A stretch of DNA of 8,363 nt, taken from positions 24,470 through 32,832 of the forward strand of contig DCJB01000036.1 in NCBI GenBank assembly GCA_002317325.1, in the 5' to 3' direction. Shown piece by piece: positions 6,341-8,363 of this stretch. This stretch comes from Bacteroidales bacterium UBA1711 (GTDB lineage Bacteria > Bacteroidota > Bacteroidia > Bacteroidales > P3). Position 1 is the stretch's first letter, and each line of letters opens with the position of its first letter. The notes below the pieces were generated by a model that saw only the letters and a program-made list of their open reading frames with translations, was not told the origin of the DNA and made no database searches. Both the position numbers and the translations under genes were made by a program.

Positions 6341-7123
6341 ATGATAACCTTCGACGACCTCAGCTACGGCTACAGCAGCACCCCCGTGCTGGAAAACGTC
6401 ACCGCCCACATAGAGGCGGGGGGATTCTACGCCGTGATGGGCGGCAACGGGTGCGGCAAGACCACCCTCCTGCGATTGGCCGCGGGACTGCTGGAGCCCC
6501 GGCAGGGACGGGTGCTGGTAGCGGGTAGGCCCGTGGGCGGCTACACAGCCCGCGAGCTGGCCCAACGGGTCTCCCTCGTGCGGCAGCACCCGCAGACCGA
6601 CTTCGAGTTCTCGGCCTTCGAGACCGTGCTCATGGGCCGCAACCCCTACCAGCGGCGGCTGCAGAACGAGTCGGAAGAGGACTGGCGCATTGTGGAGCAG
6701 TGCCTCCACCAAACCAACACGTGGCACCTCCGCTTCGCCAAGCCCGGACAGATGAGCGGGGGGGAGCTGCAGCGCGTCATGCTCGCCCGCGCCCTGGCGC
6801 AGCAGACGCCGATCATGCTGTTAGACGAGCCCATATCCAACCTCGACATCGCCCACCAATTTGAGATACTCCAGCTGCTGCGCGACATCAACCGGCAGCA
6901 GGGCAAGACCATCCTCTTGGTCATCCACGACCTCAACATGGCCCTCCAATATTGCGACAACCTGCTGCTCCTCCACTCGGGCGCCGTCCGCTACCAGGGG
7001 CCCATCGCCCAAGGGCTGACCCCCGACAACATCGCCGCCGTCTTCGGCGTCCGCGCCCAAGTTCAGAACGGGCACATCCGCCTGAGCCCTGACACAGCCC
7101 CGCCCTGCTATCCACAGCATTGA
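6341..7123 (+). CDS. FepC/BtuD-type ABC transporter ATPase
   Basis: A 260-residue ATP-binding subunit with Walker A GGNGCGKTT (34-42), Q-loop Gln82 in LVRQHPQ, the ABC signature MSGGE (138-142; the first residue is Met instead of Leu, a mild change), Walker B IMLLDEP (158-164), D-loop SNLD (166-169) and switch His196 in LLVIHDLN. The segment FSAFETVLMGRNPY after the Q-loop is typical of the siderophore/haem/B12 importer group. It begins 9 nt after the permease stop, so the two subunits are surely cotranscribed and form the inner-membrane complex. The C-terminal part (VFGVRAQVQNGHIRLSP) matches the usual short tail of this family. It is the last plus-strand gene before a convergent restriction gene. 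Confidence 0.95.
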   Translation: MITFDDLSYGYSSTPVLENVTAHIEAGGFYAVMGGNGCGKTTLLRLAAGLLEPRQGRVLVAGRPVGGYTARELAQRVSLVRQHPQTDFEFSAFETVLMGRNPYQRRLQNESEEDWRIVEQCLHQTNTWHLRFAKPGQMSGGELQRVMLARALAQQTPIMLLDEPISNLDIAHQFEILQLLRDINRQQGKTILLVIHDLNMALQYCDNLLLLHSGAVRYQGPIAQGLTPDNIAAVFGVRAQVQNGHIRLSPDTAPPCYPQH

Positions 7124-7233
7124 GAAGGCTGTTCAGCACCCTACTCACCTGCAAGGAAGGAATCCAAAAGCACAATTGAGCGCCCTCATACAACGACTCA
7201 TGGCAGCCCATTATAAGGTCAATTCTATCTCAC
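7124..7233. other. Intergenic spacer between convergent genes
   Basis: This 110-nt spacer separates the ABC ATPase stop from the restriction-gene stop on the opposite strand. I see no strong hairpin with a T-run on either strand and no recognisable repeat or attachment site. Base composition drops from strongly G+C-rich to more A+T-rich around here, so it may mark one boundary of an acquired segment. Confidence 0.5.
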
Positions 7234-7974
7234 TCAACCAAACACACCAACTCCAGCATAGGTGCCGAATGTAAGTTTGAATAGACTATCGGTCACATTA
7301 GGAGACAGTTGTCGAAGCTCGTTAAGAACAGTATCGTACAATTCCCACTGACCAGACTGTTCCAAGACATCGTCCAGGATTGCCGGAAGAGCCTTGCACA
7401 ATCTGAGGAATGCGGTTGCATCGCCAAAGACTATCTCATAGAACTTATCCATGGACATCTTACGAATGGCTGTATGTTCACACTGTACACCCTTGAGGGT
7501 TTGTCTCCACGGAACATTTTGAGACCTTTCGGAAATCACCTCAACCAACATACAGGTAGCCTGTTTGTCCTCCAACAATTTGGACTGCATTTCCAAATAA
7601 GCCCGTTGCAGACTGCGGTTGTCCATCGTGTTATGCTTATTGGTTATCAGGGCGAAGATGTGTCGGTTGCGGTTCACTACGTCAAAACCTGCTTCGGGGA
7701 CTTCCCAACCGCTGCCGGCGTAGGAGAATAGTTTCTGATGGAAGTAGCCAATGTGGTTGTTATTCGACTTATCCTCTTGGCGCAGACACTCAAAAGCCAC
7801 AGCGTCCTCCATCGACTTGCCCAACACCTTCTGGTCGAAAGTGAGCTTGATGGGGTCGATGAGATTGCTGTTGAACTTTTGCAAATCCATGCGGGAAGAG
7901 TAGAGCATCACCGTCTCCTTCACATGGCGGAAGATGTCCTCATTCGAGATAAAACCTAAATTATAGTCCTGCAT
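7234..7974 (-). CDS. Eco47II-family type II restriction endonuclease, possibly inactive
   Basis: A 246-residue protein started at the ATG at 7974 (MQDYNLGFISNEDIFRHVKE). The frame is open to 8019, but that start would overlap the promoter element at 8016-8024. Recognition rests on blocks I recall from the Eco47II/Sau96I family (recognition site GGNCC): YNLGFIS at the start, NLIDPIKLTFD (37-47), NNNHIGYFHQ (71-80), NKHNTM (112-117), CMLVEVI (141-147) and SMDKFYEIV (174-182). The fold should be PD-(D/E)xK. D98 is a candidate metal ligand, but 11 residues later, where I expect E-x-K before NKHNTM, the protein reads L109-I110-T111. The reading frame is otherwise intact and of normal length. The gene is visibly more A+T-rich than the ABC genes. 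An HNH-type nuclease fragment lies upstream, and no methyltransferase is in view. Confidence 0.82.
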   Translation of the reverse strand: MQDYNLGFISNEDIFRHVKETVMLYSSRMDLQKFNSNLIDPIKLTFDQKVLGKSMEDAVAFECLRQEDKSNNNHIGYFHQKLFSYAGSGWEVPEAGFDVVNRNRHIFALITNKHNTMDNRSLQRAYLEMQSKLLEDKQATCMLVEVISERSQNVPWRQTLKGVQCEHTAIRKMSMDKFYEIVFGDATAFLRLCKALPAILDDVLEQSGQWELYDTVLNELRQLSPNVTDSLFKLTFGTYAGVGVFG

Positions 7975-8015
7975 AACAGCCGAAAACGGGAACAGTGATG
8001 TCACGCTTTCTCGAT

Positions 8016-8024
8016 GCAAAAGTA
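8016..8024 (-). promoter_or_regulatory. Bacteroidetes-type -7 element for the restriction gene
   Basis: On the minus strand, 8024 to 8016 reads TACTTTTGC, matching TAnnTTTG. Transcription would begin near 8010, giving a leader of about 35 nt before the ATG at 7974. This supports that start and suggests the gene can be expressed apart from the upstream HNH gene. No good -33 TTTG is seen at the usual spacing. Confidence 0.55.
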
Positions 8025-8069
8025 ATCATTTTTCCTCAATCAGCGAGGGAAAATCTTATCAACGTCCCA

Positions 8070-8110
8070 ATGCCCGCACCCCCAAATGCCGCGCATTTGG
8101 GGGGCGGCAT
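8070..8110. other. Long stem-loop between the HNH gene and the restriction gene
   Basis: CCCCCAAATGC at 8079-8089 pairs perfectly with GCATTTGGGGG at 8093-8103 around a CGC loop (11 bp). Pairing can extend outward to 8070 and 8110 with bulges. No T-run follows on either strand. It lies downstream of the HNH stop and upstream of the restriction-gene promoter, so it may end or protect the upstream transcript. Confidence 0.6.
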
Positions 8111-8171
8111 GAAAAAGGCAACAACCTTCAACCGATCGGACAAACTATCCGCAGCGGATTGGGGGAAGCCC

Positions 8172-8363
8172 TCAGCCTTTGAAGACGTTCTTTTGGTGGA
8201 AGTGCAAATAACTGGCACGCTCGTCATCAACGGGCAGCCGGGGGAAACGCTTTTCGTTCTGCAAATTCAGTCGTTCTTGGTTCTTCTGCGATAACCAGTT
8301 TGAGACAATCATCCGTTTGTCATCAGTGAAAGTGATAAACCCTCGGTCGAACAACTTGTCGTA
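8172..8363 (-). CDS. HNH-type (HNH_2-like) endonuclease, C-terminal fragment cut by window edge
   Basis: 63 codons are open from the right edge to a TGA at 8172-8174. The frame begins YDKLFDRGFITFTDD and ends YLHFHQKNVFKG. The (Y)DxLFDRGxITF block, a following strand of the form RMIVSNWLS, and a C-terminal YL-x-x-H-x-x-x-VF motif match what I know of the C-terminal part of HNH_2-type nuclease proteins. There the LFDRG segment follows the metal-binding HNH core. The core itself lies outside the window, so catalytic competence cannot be judged. Such genes are often associated with restriction or other defence loci, which suits the Eco47II-family gene downstream. The true start is beyond the window; a TTG at 8354 is only an internal codon. 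Composition is as A+T-rich as the restriction gene. Confidence 0.7.
   Translation of the reverse strand, partial: YDKLFDRGFITFTDDKRMIVSNWLSQKNQERLNLQNEKRFPRLPVDDERASYLHFHQKNVFKG

Noticed and set aside
5534..6727. Long minus-strand frame antisense to the ABC permease and ATPase
   Set aside because: High G+C DNA with biased third positions opens the antisense frames. The plus-strand proteins carry full family motifs, while this frame is rich in His, Arg and Gly and has no motif.
7975..8019. Upstream start at 8019 for the restriction endonuclease
   Set aside because: It would begin inside the TACTTTTGC promoter element, and family members begin close to the YNLGFIS block that follows the ATG at 7974.

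Overview
The window looks like chromosomal DNA of a fairly GC-rich member of the Bacteroidota, most likely order Bacteroidales. Three things suggest this: a Bat (Bacteroides aerotolerance) gene order, promoter -7 elements of the Bacteroidetes form TAnnTTTG ahead of three transcription units, and little sign of Shine-Dalgarno sequences. I cannot name a genus from the sequence alone.

Region 1 (positions 1-4095, all minus strand) is the front of a Bat operon. In order of transcription it holds a MoxR-type AAA+ ATPase, a DUF58 protein with a von Willebrand A (VWA) fold, a membrane-anchored BatD-like protein, BatA, and the first 61 codons of BatB, which runs off the left edge. The ATPase is thought to act as a chaperone on VWA-MIDAS partners. 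Two VWA proteins with intact metal sites lie directly behind it, so the cluster reads as one membrane-associated machine.

Region 2 (4096-4569) is a divergent intergenic stretch with the moxR/bat promoter to the left and the dapB promoter to the right. It holds an operator-like inverted repeat, a 70-bp spaced duplication built of GAATTTA heptamers, long G-runs with G-quadruplex potential, and a long dapB leader with a hairpin.

Region 3 (4570-7123, plus strand) is a compact gene string: dapB (lysine and peptidoglycan precursor synthesis), then a FecCD/BtuC-type permease and its FepC/BtuD-type ATPase. The last two form the core of an importer for an iron-siderophore, haem or cobalamin-type substrate. 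No substrate-binding protein or TonB receptor is visible.

Region 4 (7124-8363, minus strand) meets region 3 tail to tail and is visibly richer in A+T. It holds an Eco47II-family type II restriction endonuclease (family specificity GGNCC) with its own promoter, preceded by the C-terminal end of an HNH-type nuclease that enters from the right edge. The matching methyltransferase is not in the window and may lie beyond the right edge. This is probably a horizontally acquired restriction-modification island. The endonuclease seems to lack the acidic and lysine residues expected at its catalytic E-x-K position, which is the most interesting point here.

I did not find a clearly undescribed system. 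The systems present are recognisable, and the open questions concern the altered nuclease and the intergenic DNA.
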